From: CAIOZW01 sp049317725
GTDB lineage: Bacteria > Acidobacteriota > Blastocatellia > RBC074
Length of the DNA: 5,208 nt
Assembly (NCBI GenBank): GCA_049317725.1
Contig: JBMOHS010000238.1
Span: 1 to 5,208, forward strand
Direction: 5' to 3'
Part shown: in pieces, positions 1-5,208 of the stretch
Numbering within the stretch: the first letter of the stretch is position 1
Layout: the number at the start of each line of letters is the position of its first letter
Made by a program: the position numbers and the translations under genes
The notes under the pieces: model-generated
Databases searched by the model: none
What the model was told of the DNA's origin: nothing
Seen by the model: the letters and a program-made list of their open reading frames with translations, nothing else

Positions 1-723
1 AACTATGATGTCTACATCCGACTTTGGCGGACCGAAATGATCGCCCCGCTCTTTGAGCCCTTCTTCTCGATCATCGGATTTGGCTGGGGGGTCGGCTCCC
101 TGATTGCCGGCAAAGTGATGGAAGTCCCCTATTTGAGCTTTGTCGGAGCTGGGCTGCTCTGCTTTGTGGCCTTGCTTCGGGCCCTCTTTGAGTGCACCTA
201 TGGCTCATATTTTCGAATGGTCTATCAATCGACCTTCGACGCGATTCTTTGCACCCCGATCGAGGCCGAGAGTCTGGCTCTGGGAGAGATCTTCTGGGGG
301 ATGACCAAGGCGCTCATCGACGGCTTCTTTGTCTTGTTGGTGCTCTGGGGATTTGGGGCCGTCCTTTCTCCGTGGGGGCTGTTGATCCCGCTGGTTCTGG
401 CGGTGGCGGCACTCTGGGTGGCGGCGGTCTCCCTGATCGTCACCTCACGTATTCACGACATCAACAGCTACAACTTCTTTTTCGCGATCGCCTTTTCGTA
501 CCTCTGGGTCTCGGGTGCCTATTTTCCATTGGAGAACCTGCCAGAATGGCTCCAGTGGCTCGCCTGGATGATTCCGGTGACCTCGGCGGTGGATGCGGCT
601 CGTGCCCTGATGATTGGCTCGTTGAGCGAGCGTTTTCTGCCCGAGATCCTCTTTCTGGTGGGGGTCACCTTGATGACCATGGAGCTGGCCTTGCGCTCGT
701 TACGGCGTCGGATGGTGGCCTAA
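1..723 (+). CDS. ABC-2 type exporter permease, NodJ/DrrB-like (5' partial)
   Basis: Inner-membrane subunit of an ABC exporter; it would pair with an ATP-binding subunit expected upstream. The frame is open from base 1, where residues NYDVYIRLWR precede the first ATG at 37, so the gene is cut by the window edge; NodJ-like proteins run to about 250-260 residues and 240 are present. Hydrophobic segments lie near residues 18-36, 45-63, 97-121, 126-149, 157-176 and 212-231 (window numbering). The ABC-2 signature spans about 170-201: a GAYFP turn, then LPEWLQW, then P-x-T-x-x-x-D-x-x-R. The early FEPFF...GFGWG region matches the start of NodJ-type permeases (LEP...LGFGxG). The basic end LRSLRRRMVA should be cytosolic. 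The epimerase gene begins 49 bases downstream on the same strand, suggesting an operon. The cargo cannot be read from sequence: drug, polysaccharide, lipid and lipo-oligosaccharide exporters share this fold. Family call firm, substrate unknown. Confidence 0.88.
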   Translation, partial: NYDVYIRLWRTEMIAPLFEPFFSIIGFGWGVGSLIAGKVMEVPYLSFVGAGLLCFVALLRALFECTYGSYFRMVYQSTFDAILCTPIEAESLALGEIFWGMTKALIDGFFVLLVLWGFGAVLSPWGLLIPLVLAVAALWVAAVSLIVTSRIHDINSYNFFFAIAFSYLWVSGAYFPLENLPEWLQWLAWMIPVTSAVDAARALMIGSLSERFLPEILFLVGVTLMTMELALRSLRRRMVA

Positions 724-724
724 G

Positions 725-751
725 TTGGTCGAGGGGCTGGTCGAGGACCAA
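725..751 (+). repeat. Direct and inverted repeats in the permease-epimerase gap
   Basis: The 9-mer TGGTCGAGG occurs twice, at 726-734 and 738-746, with a 12-base period. The outer ends also form a 6-base inverted repeat, TTGGTC (725-730) against GACCAA (746-751), with a 15-base loop. Together they fill almost all of the gap between the permease stop and the epimerase ribosome binding site. No T run follows, so this is not a standard terminator. It could be a weak RNA hairpin affecting translation or message processing between the two genes, or simply a local duplication. The repeats are seen directly; the role is inference. Confidence 0.45.
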
Positions 752-758
752 TGGGGCA

Positions 759-765
759 GGGAGGG
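759..765 (+). promoter_or_regulatory. Strong Shine-Dalgarno site setting the epimerase GTG start
   Basis: GGGAGGG lies here; its GGAGG core (760-764) is 8 bases from the GTG at 773, an ideal distance. The upstream in-frame TTG at 725 has no comparable site and would add 16 residues, encoded by the repeats in the gap, ahead of the usual N-terminal strand of the enolase superfamily. The GTG is therefore preferred. Confidence 0.75.
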
Positions 766-772
766 AAGACGG

Positions 773-1849
773 GTGAGGATTGTTTCGGTAGAGGTTGCAC
801 GATACCAGTTTCGACTGCGCCATCCATCGATCGTCGCCTACGACGCACTGGAAGAGGTTCCGAACGTCGTCGTCCGGATCGAAGTCGAAGGGGGGTTGGT
901 CGGATGGGGCAACGCGGCCCCAGATCCACACGTCACGGGCGAGACAGCCGAGGAAGTCGTCCGGACCATCGGGGACCGGTGGCGACCGCTGTTGCTTGGC
1001 GCGGACGCGCGTCGGATCCAGTTGCTCTGGCATCAGTTGCGGAGTGCGGCACCGGCAGAGCCGACCGCACTGGCCGCGGTCGACATCGCCTTGTACGATC
1101 TGCTGGGCAAGGCGGCCGGCCTCCCGCTTGTGCAACTGCTGGGACAAGCACGCGACCAGATCGCCACCAGCTTGACCTTGAGCATTGAGCCTCTCGATCG
1201 CAATCTGGACCGGACGCGGGAGTTTTGTGCTGCAGGAGTGCGTATCATCAAGATCAAGTGCGGTCTTGATCTGGCCGAGGACGTCGCCCGCATCCGGGCG
1301 ATTCGCGAAGTGACCGGTCCCTCTCTCCTCCTCACGCTCGATGCCAATCAGGGCTACGATATCGATCAGTCCTTGGCGCTGCTCGCGGCAGTCGAGGATT
1401 GTGGGATTGCCTTTCTTGAACAGCCGGTTCCGGCCGCCGATCGAGAGGCGCTACGCGAACTGGTCGCCCGGTCTCCCATTCCGATCATGGCCGACGAGTC
1501 GGTCTTGCAGGCGCGGGACGTGCTGGAGACGCCTGCGCCGCTCGTCAACCTCAAATTGATGAAGACGGGGGGGATTACAGGGGCATTGCAGTGCAATGCC
1601 GTCGCGGAGGCGCGTGGGATTCCGGTGATGATCGGGTGCATGGACGAATCGCACATCTCTATGGCCGCGGCGTCGCACCTCGCGCTGGCCCTGCGGAATG
1701 TCGCCTGGGCCGATCTCGATGGCCATCTCGACCTGGTCGACGATGTCGCGAGGGGAGCCCCTGTCTTCTCTCAGGGCATGATCTCAGTGCCCTCCGCGCC
1801 TGGACTGGGCGTCGAGGTTCCGAGCGGCGGCGACAGATGCTCTTCGTGA
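773..1849 (+). CDS. Dipeptide epimerase (enolase superfamily, MLE subgroup)
   Basis: Probable cytosolic Mg-dependent epimerase acting on the C-terminal residue of an L,L- or L,D-dipeptide, as in L-Ala-D/L-Glu epimerase of murein peptide recycling. From the GTG start it has 358 residues, normal for the family. An N-terminal capping domain (about 1-120, with GWGNAAPDPHVTGET at 44-58) is followed by a TIM barrel. Visible catalytic residues are the K-x-K pair K160/K162 (second strand), metal ligands D190 (LDAN), E216 (FLEQP) and D241 (ADES), and K264 in KLMKTGG. The D-x-D at 314-316 (WADLDGH) is the dipeptide-epimerase hallmark that binds the substrate ammonium group, and separates it from muconate cycloisomerases and o-succinylbenzoate synthases. 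GCMDES (288-293) sits in the seventh-strand region. Substrate specificity depends on the 20s loop (about 16-30) and barrel-end residues and cannot be assigned by eye; family members act on Ala-Glu, hydrophobic, cationic or D-Ala-D-Ala dipeptides. It follows the permease by 49 bases, and its last 26 codons overlap the opposing MFS gene. Confidence 0.9.
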   Translation: MRIVSVEVARYQFRLRHPSIVAYDALEEVPNVVVRIEVEGGLVGWGNAAPDPHVTGETAEEVVRTIGDRWRPLLLGADARRIQLLWHQLRSAAPAEPTALAAVDIALYDLLGKAAGLPLVQLLGQARDQIATSLTLSIEPLDRNLDRTREFCAAGVRIIKIKCGLDLAEDVARIRAIREVTGPSLLLTLDANQGYDIDQSLALLAAVEDCGIAFLEQPVPAADREALRELVARSPIPIMADESVLQARDVLETPAPLVNLKLMKTGGITGALQCNAVAEARGIPVMIGCMDESHISMAAASHLALALRNVAWADLDGHLDLVDDVARGAPVFSQGMISVPSAPGLGVEVPSGGDRCSS

Positions 1850-3336
1850 GCCAGTTCGTGGGCGCTGCCAGCCGGGATGAAGAGCGCAATGATGGAGGCG
1901 AGGATCACCGCGACCAACACAAAGTAGAAGGACCAGCGGAGGGACCCGGCGAGGGCCTGCTGCAGGAAGAGGGAGGCCTCGCCCGAAAGGGCGGCGCGGG
2001 TTTCGGGGCGAACGATCATCCCCACCTCCCCGTGCCCACTGAGGGATCTCAGCTCGGGCGGGGCGACACCGAGGAGTGCGCGCAGCCGCCACGTCATGAG
2101 CGCTCCCATCGCTGACGTGCCGACCGCCGAACCGATGCTCCGGGCGAACTGAACGGTGGAGGTGGTCACACCGGTCTGCAGTCTTCCCACGGCATGCTGT
2201 GCCGCGAGCATCATGGTCGCAATGGTCAGCCCGCCTCCCATTCCGAGCAGGCCGATGTCGATCGAGAGCACCAATTTTGTCGTCCCGACCGAGACTCGCG
2301 CCAGCCCAATCGATCCGATGAGCATGACGACCATTCCTGCCAACGCCACCGGACGGTACCCAAATCGCAGAATCAGCCGACCCCCAATGATCGCGGAGAT
2401 GACCCAGGGAATGATATAGGGGATGAGGATCTTGCCCGCTTCCGCGGCGGTCGTCCCGATGACCGCTTGCACAAAGAGGGGCAGAAAGGAGAGCGTCCCG
2501 ATCAGTGCCATCATCGAGACCAGCCCGTGCGTCACTGCCATGACCACCAGTCGATTGCGGAAGAGATCGAGCGGGATGAGGGGGTCTGGATGGTCCCGTT
2601 CCAATCGGACGAAGGCGATGAGCAGCCCGAGGCAGGCCAGGCTGCCCACTCCGACCTGCCAGAGCGGGAGTCCCGCTCCGCGCTCGACCAGCAGGAGAAG
2701 CAGGACGAGCCCCGCCGTGATCGTCGCGGCGCCCCAATAGTCGAGCTGAATCTCTCGTCGCCGGGCAAACCGCTCCTCATAGCTCGCCCAGATCAATATG
2801 CCAGAAACGATCCCTGCCGGCAGAATCAGGTAGAAGCACCAACGCCACGAGACATACGTCGTCAGGTAGCCGCCGACAAGGGGCCCGATCAGGCTGGCGA
2901 CTCCCCACATCCCACTGAAGATGCCGATCAACTTGGCCCGCTTTTCGAGGGAGAGCAGATCTGCGACGATCGTCATTCCGACCGGAAAGAGCGCGGCGTT
3001 TCCGAGCCCCTGCACGACGCGAAACGCGATCAATTGGGGCATCGATTGGGCGGCTCCGGAGAGGGCTGAACCGAGGATGAAGAGCGCCAGCCCCCCAAAC
3101 ATGGCGGGCCGGCGACCGATCAGGTCGGCCATCTTCCCCCAGATCGGGGTCATGATCGTCGCGGCGAGTATATACGCGGCAAAGACCCATCCGTAGATCT
3201 CGATCCCGCCCAAGCTGGCAATGACGGTCGGCATCGCCGTCCCGACAACCGTGCTCTCGAGCGCCCCCATGAAAATCGACATGGCCACCCCGACAATCGA
3301 CAGGGTCGTGCGGTTTTTCTGCAACATTGGTCTCAT
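1771..3336 (-). CDS. MFS multidrug exporter, DHA2 (EmrB/QacA) family, 14 helices
   Basis: Proton-driven inner-membrane exporter of drugs or other amphipathic compounds. Its 521 residues match the usual 14-helix DHA2 length. Motif D1 in helix 1 is ALESTVVGTAMPTV (25-38), with Glu27 where many members have Asp. Motif A between helices 2 and 3 is GKMADLIGRRP (67-77), motif B starts RVVQG (106-110), and motif C in helix 5 is GVASLIGPLVGGYL (145-158), the antiporter signature. WRWCFYLILPAG (164-175) matches the WRWxFxxNxPxG hallmark. The last helix is about 468-489; after it comes a polar, Pro/Ser-rich tail with no expected function. Start: the ATG at 3336 gives the longest form; the ATG at 3327 (residue 4) is equally possible, and neither has a good ribosome site. 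No adjacent EmrA-type adaptor or TolC-type outer-membrane gene is seen, so it may work alone. The 3' end overlaps the opposing epimerase gene by 79 bases. Substrates are unknown. Confidence 0.92.
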   Translation of the reverse strand: MRPMLQKNRTTLSIVGVAMSIFMGALESTVVGTAMPTVIASLGGIEIYGWVFAAYILAATIMTPIWGKMADLIGRRPAMFGGLALFILGSALSGAAQSMPQLIAFRVVQGLGNAALFPVGMTIVADLLSLEKRAKLIGIFSGMWGVASLIGPLVGGYLTTYVSWRWCFYLILPAGIVSGILIWASYEERFARRREIQLDYWGAATITAGLVLLLLLVERGAGLPLWQVGVGSLACLGLLIAFVRLERDHPDPLIPLDLFRNRLVVMAVTHGLVSMMALIGTLSFLPLFVQAVIGTTAAEAGKILIPYIIPWVISAIIGGRLILRFGYRPVALAGMVVMLIGSIGLARVSVGTTKLVLSIDIGLLGMGGGLTIATMMLAAQHAVGRLQTGVTTSTVQFARSIGSAVGTSAMGALMTWRLRALLGVAPPELRSLSGHGEVGMIVRPETRAALSGEASLFLQQALAGSLRWSFYFVLVAVILASIIALFIPAGSAHELAHEEHLSPPLGTSTPSPGAEGTEIMP

Positions 3337-3361
3337 GTAATAGTTTGGTCGGTGATGTTCC

Positions 3362-3381
3362 TTCGAGCGTGAGGGTTCGAG
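3362..3381. repeat. TTCGAG direct repeat in the MFS leader
   Basis: TTCGAG occurs at 3362-3367 and 3376-3381, a 14-base spacing, between the proposed -10 box and the MFS start codon. Each copy contains the palindromic core TCGA. The position would suit an operator for a local repressor, but no regulator gene is adjacent and such short repeats arise easily by chance. Confidence 0.2.
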
Positions 3382-3384
3382 GAC

Positions 3385-3412
3385 ATCTTACTGGTGATCA
3401 ATCGTTTGTCCA
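3385..3412 (-). promoter_or_regulatory. Candidate sigma-70-type promoter for the MFS gene
   Basis: Reading the minus strand, TGGACA (3412-3407, five of six matches to TTGACA) is followed after 16 bases by TAAGAT (3390-3385, four of six matches to TATAAT). The spacer holds the palindrome TGATCA (3395-3400). The site lies wholly in the gap between the DUF3108 stop and the MFS start, leaving a leader of roughly 40 bases. This would let the exporter be expressed separately from the upstream genes. Matches to the boxes are imperfect and the organism's consensus is unknown. Confidence 0.35.
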
Positions 3413-3425
3413 ATCAGAGACGGGA

Positions 3426-4631
3426 CTAGGGATTCTTGTCCGGTTCGACCATCTCCTTCTCCCTCTCTTCGGGCTCTTGAATCTGACAATCGGGCCGGTA
3501 ATGGAGCAGTTTGGCGCTGACGGTGCCGGAGGTGGTGCGGGCGACGAGTCGCAGCGGAACTTGATGGCGGTCCCGGCTGACCCACATCGTCATCTCCCCC
3601 TTCCGGTTGAAGAACTTTCCTGGGCCGAACAGTTTCGGCTCGAGGCGAATCGCCTTGATCTCGCCACAATCTGTCTTGATCTTCTCGTTCCGGGCGACGA
3701 GGACCTCGAACTGGTAGTTCTCTTCGTCGTCACTGACCGGAAAGACGAGCATCTGGCCCTCCTTGAGCCGCTGCAAGCGGACAAAGTAGAGGGCGGAGAG
3801 GAGGGTCAGCATCCCCTCTTCCCGGGGAAGAATCTTGGTCTTGACGGGTGCCGCGGCATTGGCCAGATCGACAGTCTCGTAGCGGACGACCTTCTCCGCA
3901 GGGTCAAAGATCGCCGACTGGACGCGGTGGCGCTTCCCCTCGCGCACCTCTGTCAGATGAACCCGGGCCGAGAAGTCTCGCGTATTGACCAGGCTCTCAA
4001 AACGATCCTGCACCCCGATCCCGAGAATCCCGAGGAGTATCCCCTTGGAGACTGCCGTCGATCGCAACCGGATCAACTCTTCTCCTGGGCGGGGAGCATA
4101 GTCGACCTGGAGTCCCTCGATCAGCGGAGTGCGTGGAGGAGCCGACGAGATCGCCTCAGCCTTCGTCTCAGCAGGGAGTGGCTCCTGATCTTCTTCCGGG
4201 GGGGCCGCTTCCAGGTGCTCTTCCGGTGCTGGAACGGGGATGGGGACCGGACCCAGGTTCTCGAAGGTGACGACTCCGACGGTCGCATAGATCGGGAAGC
4301 GGGAGTAGCGAATCTCGTAGGAGAGCTTCTCTCCGACAGGAAGTGGCAGTCCTTCCGGGAACTGTTGTCGAAGAGGGGCTAACGGATAGCGGCGCTCTTT
4401 CTTCTTCTTCGATCCGCCCTTCGGCTCCGCTGGCTGGGCTGGCGGGACGTTGGTTGTCTGGGGAGTGGGCGCTTGCCAGTTCGTGATCGTCCTGGCGTCC
4501 GTCCCGAGCGGATCGGCGGCGATCAGGAAGAGGCCGAGCCCGGCGATCAGTCCACGGATGATCCTCATACGGATCTTCGAGCGCTCAAAGGATGGGTGGG
4601 TCTTCTCAATGGCTTGGATTGACGACGGCAT
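3426..4631 (-). CDS. DUF3108 domain protein, likely periplasmic or membrane-anchored
   Basis: Function unknown. The 401 residues begin with a 21-residue polar lead, then MRIIRG and a hydrophobic stretch LIAGLGLFLIAA (28-39), consistent with a signal peptide (possible cleavage after TDA, about 46) or an N-terminal anchor. A Pro-rich linker (about 52-70) and a Lys/Arg cluster KKKKERR (75-81) follow. The DUF3108 domain runs from about 97 (VGEKLSYEIRYSRFPI) to 379, with recognisable blocks VNTRDFSARVHLTEVREGKRHR (215-236), FDPAEKVVRYE (242-252), REEGMLTLLSALYFVRLQRLKEGQ (270-293, the usual D/E-x-x-S-x-x-Y-x-x-R region), GEIKAIRLEPKL (323-334) and MTMWVSRDRHQVPLRL (347-362). An acidic Pro/Glu-rich insertion (about 128-170) interrupts the domain, which is predicted to be beta-rich. 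The start at 4631 is chosen because a GGAGG lies 8 bases before it; the ATG at 4568 would give a more classical signal peptide but lacks a good ribosome site. It follows the methyltransferase by 40 bases. Confidence 0.82.
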   Translation of the reverse strand: MPSSIQAIEKTHPSFERSKIRMRIIRGLIAGLGLFLIAADPLGTDARTITNWQAPTPQTTNVPPAQPAEPKGGSKKKKERRYPLAPLRQQFPEGLPLPVGEKLSYEIRYSRFPIYATVGVVTFENLGPVPIPVPAPEEHLEAAPPEEDQEPLPAETKAEAISSAPPRTPLIEGLQVDYAPRPGEELIRLRSTAVSKGILLGILGIGVQDRFESLVNTRDFSARVHLTEVREGKRHRVQSAIFDPAEKVVRYETVDLANAAAPVKTKILPREEGMLTLLSALYFVRLQRLKEGQMLVFPVSDDEENYQFEVLVARNEKIKTDCGEIKAIRLEPKLFGPGKFFNRKGEMTMWVSRDRHQVPLRLVARTTSGTVSAKLLHYRPDCQIQEPEEREKEMVEPDKNP

Positions 4632-4636
4632 CGCAG

Positions 4637-4644
4637 CCCCCTCC
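4637..4644 (-). promoter_or_regulatory. Strong Shine-Dalgarno site for the DUF3108 gene
   Basis: On the minus strand this reads GGAGGGGG, with GGAGG (4644-4640) 8 bases before the ATG at 4631. It decides for the longer start over the internal ATG at 4568, where only a weak GAAG is seen upstream. It lies in the 40-base gap after the methyltransferase stop; no terminator hairpin is visible there, which fits read-through from the upstream gene. Confidence 0.7.
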
Positions 4645-4671
4645 GTGACGGATCGAGTAATGTCAGACGGG

Positions 4672-5208
4672 TCATCTCCCGGTCAGAATCCGCACCACCA
4701 GGAAGCCGAAGACGAGCAGTAGCCCGATCGAGACCCGGTACTCCCGATGACGCCGATACTGACTCACATCGAACGACGAGCCACTTTCCCCTTGGCTTCC
4801 CGACGTGGTCTCGGCTCTGGTGAGCCGTGGGAGGAAGAGGGGAACTCGTGAGGCCCAGTTCCGGTAGTTTGCCCCGAAGAGGGTTTCGATATGCGCGGCT
4901 TCGGCTTGCATCACCGGCCAGTAGATCAGCAGGAACAGTCCGACCAGCGCAGCGCCCACCCACCACGACCCGCCTCCAATCGCGCATCCGACCATCAGGA
5001 GAAAGCTCCCAAAATAGAGCGGATTCCGGGTGTAGGCATAGGGCCCGCCGGTCGCCAGTTCGAGGTTCTTGCGCAGATGGCCCGAGGCCCAGCCCCGGAT
5101 TCCCACCCCGAGGGCTGCCACCGGAAATCCGAGCAGCACCGACGCCCAGCTTGGCCGGGTCAGGAAGAGATAGGCCAGCGAGGTAAGGAAGCCAAGGGGA
5201 ACGCGCCA
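4672..5208 (-). CDS. ICMT/PEMT-family membrane methyltransferase (5' partial)
   Basis: Integral membrane protein of the isoprenylcysteine carboxyl methyltransferase / phospholipid methyltransferase family, expected to be SAM dependent; the bacterial substrate is unknown. The frame stays open to the window edge: 23 codons (from WRVPLGFLTSLAYLFL) precede the GTG at 5139, which is therefore probably an internal Val codon. 178 residues are visible. Family motifs are GPYAYTRNPLYFGSF (55-69, window numbering), the cofactor-binding region, and E103...E108-x-x-FGxxYxxW...VPLFLPR (to 128). Hydrophobic segments lie near 4-16, 24-37, 64-80 and 83-100. After the core comes a polar linker, then QYRRHREY (150-157) and a last membrane segment (about 159-173) ending VRILTGR. 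This tail is absent from minimal ICMT proteins; I recall similar RxxREY tails in other bacterial homologues, from memory only. The DUF3108 gene starts 40 bases downstream on the same strand, so the two are probably co-transcribed. Confidence 0.85.
   Translation of the reverse strand, partial: WRVPLGFLTSLAYLFLTRPSWASVLLGFPVAALGVGIRGWASGHLRKNLELATGGPYAYTRNPLYFGSFLLMVGCAIGGGSWWVGAALVGLFLLIYWPVMQAEAAHIETLFGANYRNWASRVPLFLPRLTRAETTSGSQGESGSSFDVSQYRRHREYRVSIGLLLVFGFLVVRILTGR

Noticed and set aside
725..772. TTG at 725 as the epimerase start (374 residues)
   Set aside because: The extra 16 residues come from the direct repeats in the gap and match nothing in the family, and the TTG has no good ribosome site. 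GTG at 773 has GGAGG at ideal spacing and begins at the usual first strand.
1860..1900. GCGCT/AGCGC inverted repeat just after the epimerase stop, as a possible terminator
   Set aside because: The stem is only 5 bases with a loop of about 17, there is no T run, and it lies within the MFS coding sequence.
2194..3069. A 291-codon open frame on the plus strand opposite the MFS gene
   Set aside because: The translation is extremely rich in Asp, Arg, Gln and His, as expected from reading a hydrophobic membrane protein gene backwards. The minus-strand MFS motifs are unmistakable.
3256..3258. Glu27 in place of the usual Asp in motif D1 of the MFS exporter, as a sign of altered function
   Set aside because: To my knowledge many DHA2 members of the LExTVVxTAMPT type carry Glu here and it preserves the charge, so it more likely marks a known subgroup than a defect.
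3327..4382. A 351-codon open frame on the plus strand opposite the DUF3108 gene
   Set aside because: It lies almost wholly antisense to a gene with a recognisable domain and a strong ribosome site. Its translation is low-complexity, with no family resemblance. Such frames are common opposite GC-rich genes.
5137..5139. GTG at 5139 as the start of the methyltransferase
   Set aside because: The frame remains open to the window end with a typical hydrophobic helix upstream (RVPLGFLTSLAYLFL), so the true start lies outside the window.
1..5208. CRISPR array, tRNA, insertion sequence or phage signatures
   Set aside because: No regularly spaced repeats, cloverleaf-like sequence, transposase motifs or terminal inverted repeats were seen on either strand.

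Overview
The window looks like a piece of a moderately GC-rich (about 60% by eye) Gram-negative bacterial chromosome, densely packed with genes. Coding content leaves gaps of only 40 to 90 bases. Nothing here fixes the taxon. The combination of a 14-helix drug/proton antiporter, a signal-bearing DUF3108 protein and an ICMT-like membrane methyltransferase would suit a Nitrospirota- or NC10-type or a deltaproteobacterial-type genome, but that is a weak inference. There are no tRNA or rRNA genes, insertion sequences, CRISPR arrays or phage genes.

The left part (1-1849) is read on the plus strand. A membrane permease of the ABC-2 (NodJ/DrrB-like) type is cut at its 5' end by the window edge. It is followed after 49 bases by an enolase-superfamily enzyme with all the catalytic residues of a dipeptide epimerase. 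The two are probably co-transcribed, and the ATPase partner of the permease would be expected upstream, outside the window. The short gap holds a 9-base direct repeat and an inverted repeat next to a strong ribosome binding site that fixes a GTG start for the epimerase.

The right part (1771-5208) is read on the minus strand. In transcription order it holds an ICMT/PEMT-type integral membrane methyltransferase (5' end outside the window), a large DUF3108 protein with an N-terminal hydrophobic segment, and a 14-helix MFS drug exporter of the EmrB/QacA (DHA2) type. The first two are 40 bases apart and likely form one transcript. The exporter has its own 89-base leader with a plausible sigma-70-type promoter.

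The two blocks converge tail to tail, and the epimerase and exporter coding sequences overlap by 79 bases on opposite strands. The conserved C-terminal epimerase motif is encoded opposite the non-conserved cytosolic tail of the exporter. Most genes are membrane or envelope related, and no single pathway joining them can be shown from sequence. I see no clear evidence of an undescribed system. The points most worth a second look are the convergent overlap, the structured gap before the epimerase, the unresolved epimerase specificity, the acidic Pro/Glu insertion in the DUF3108 protein, and a roughly threefold excess of GATC sites.
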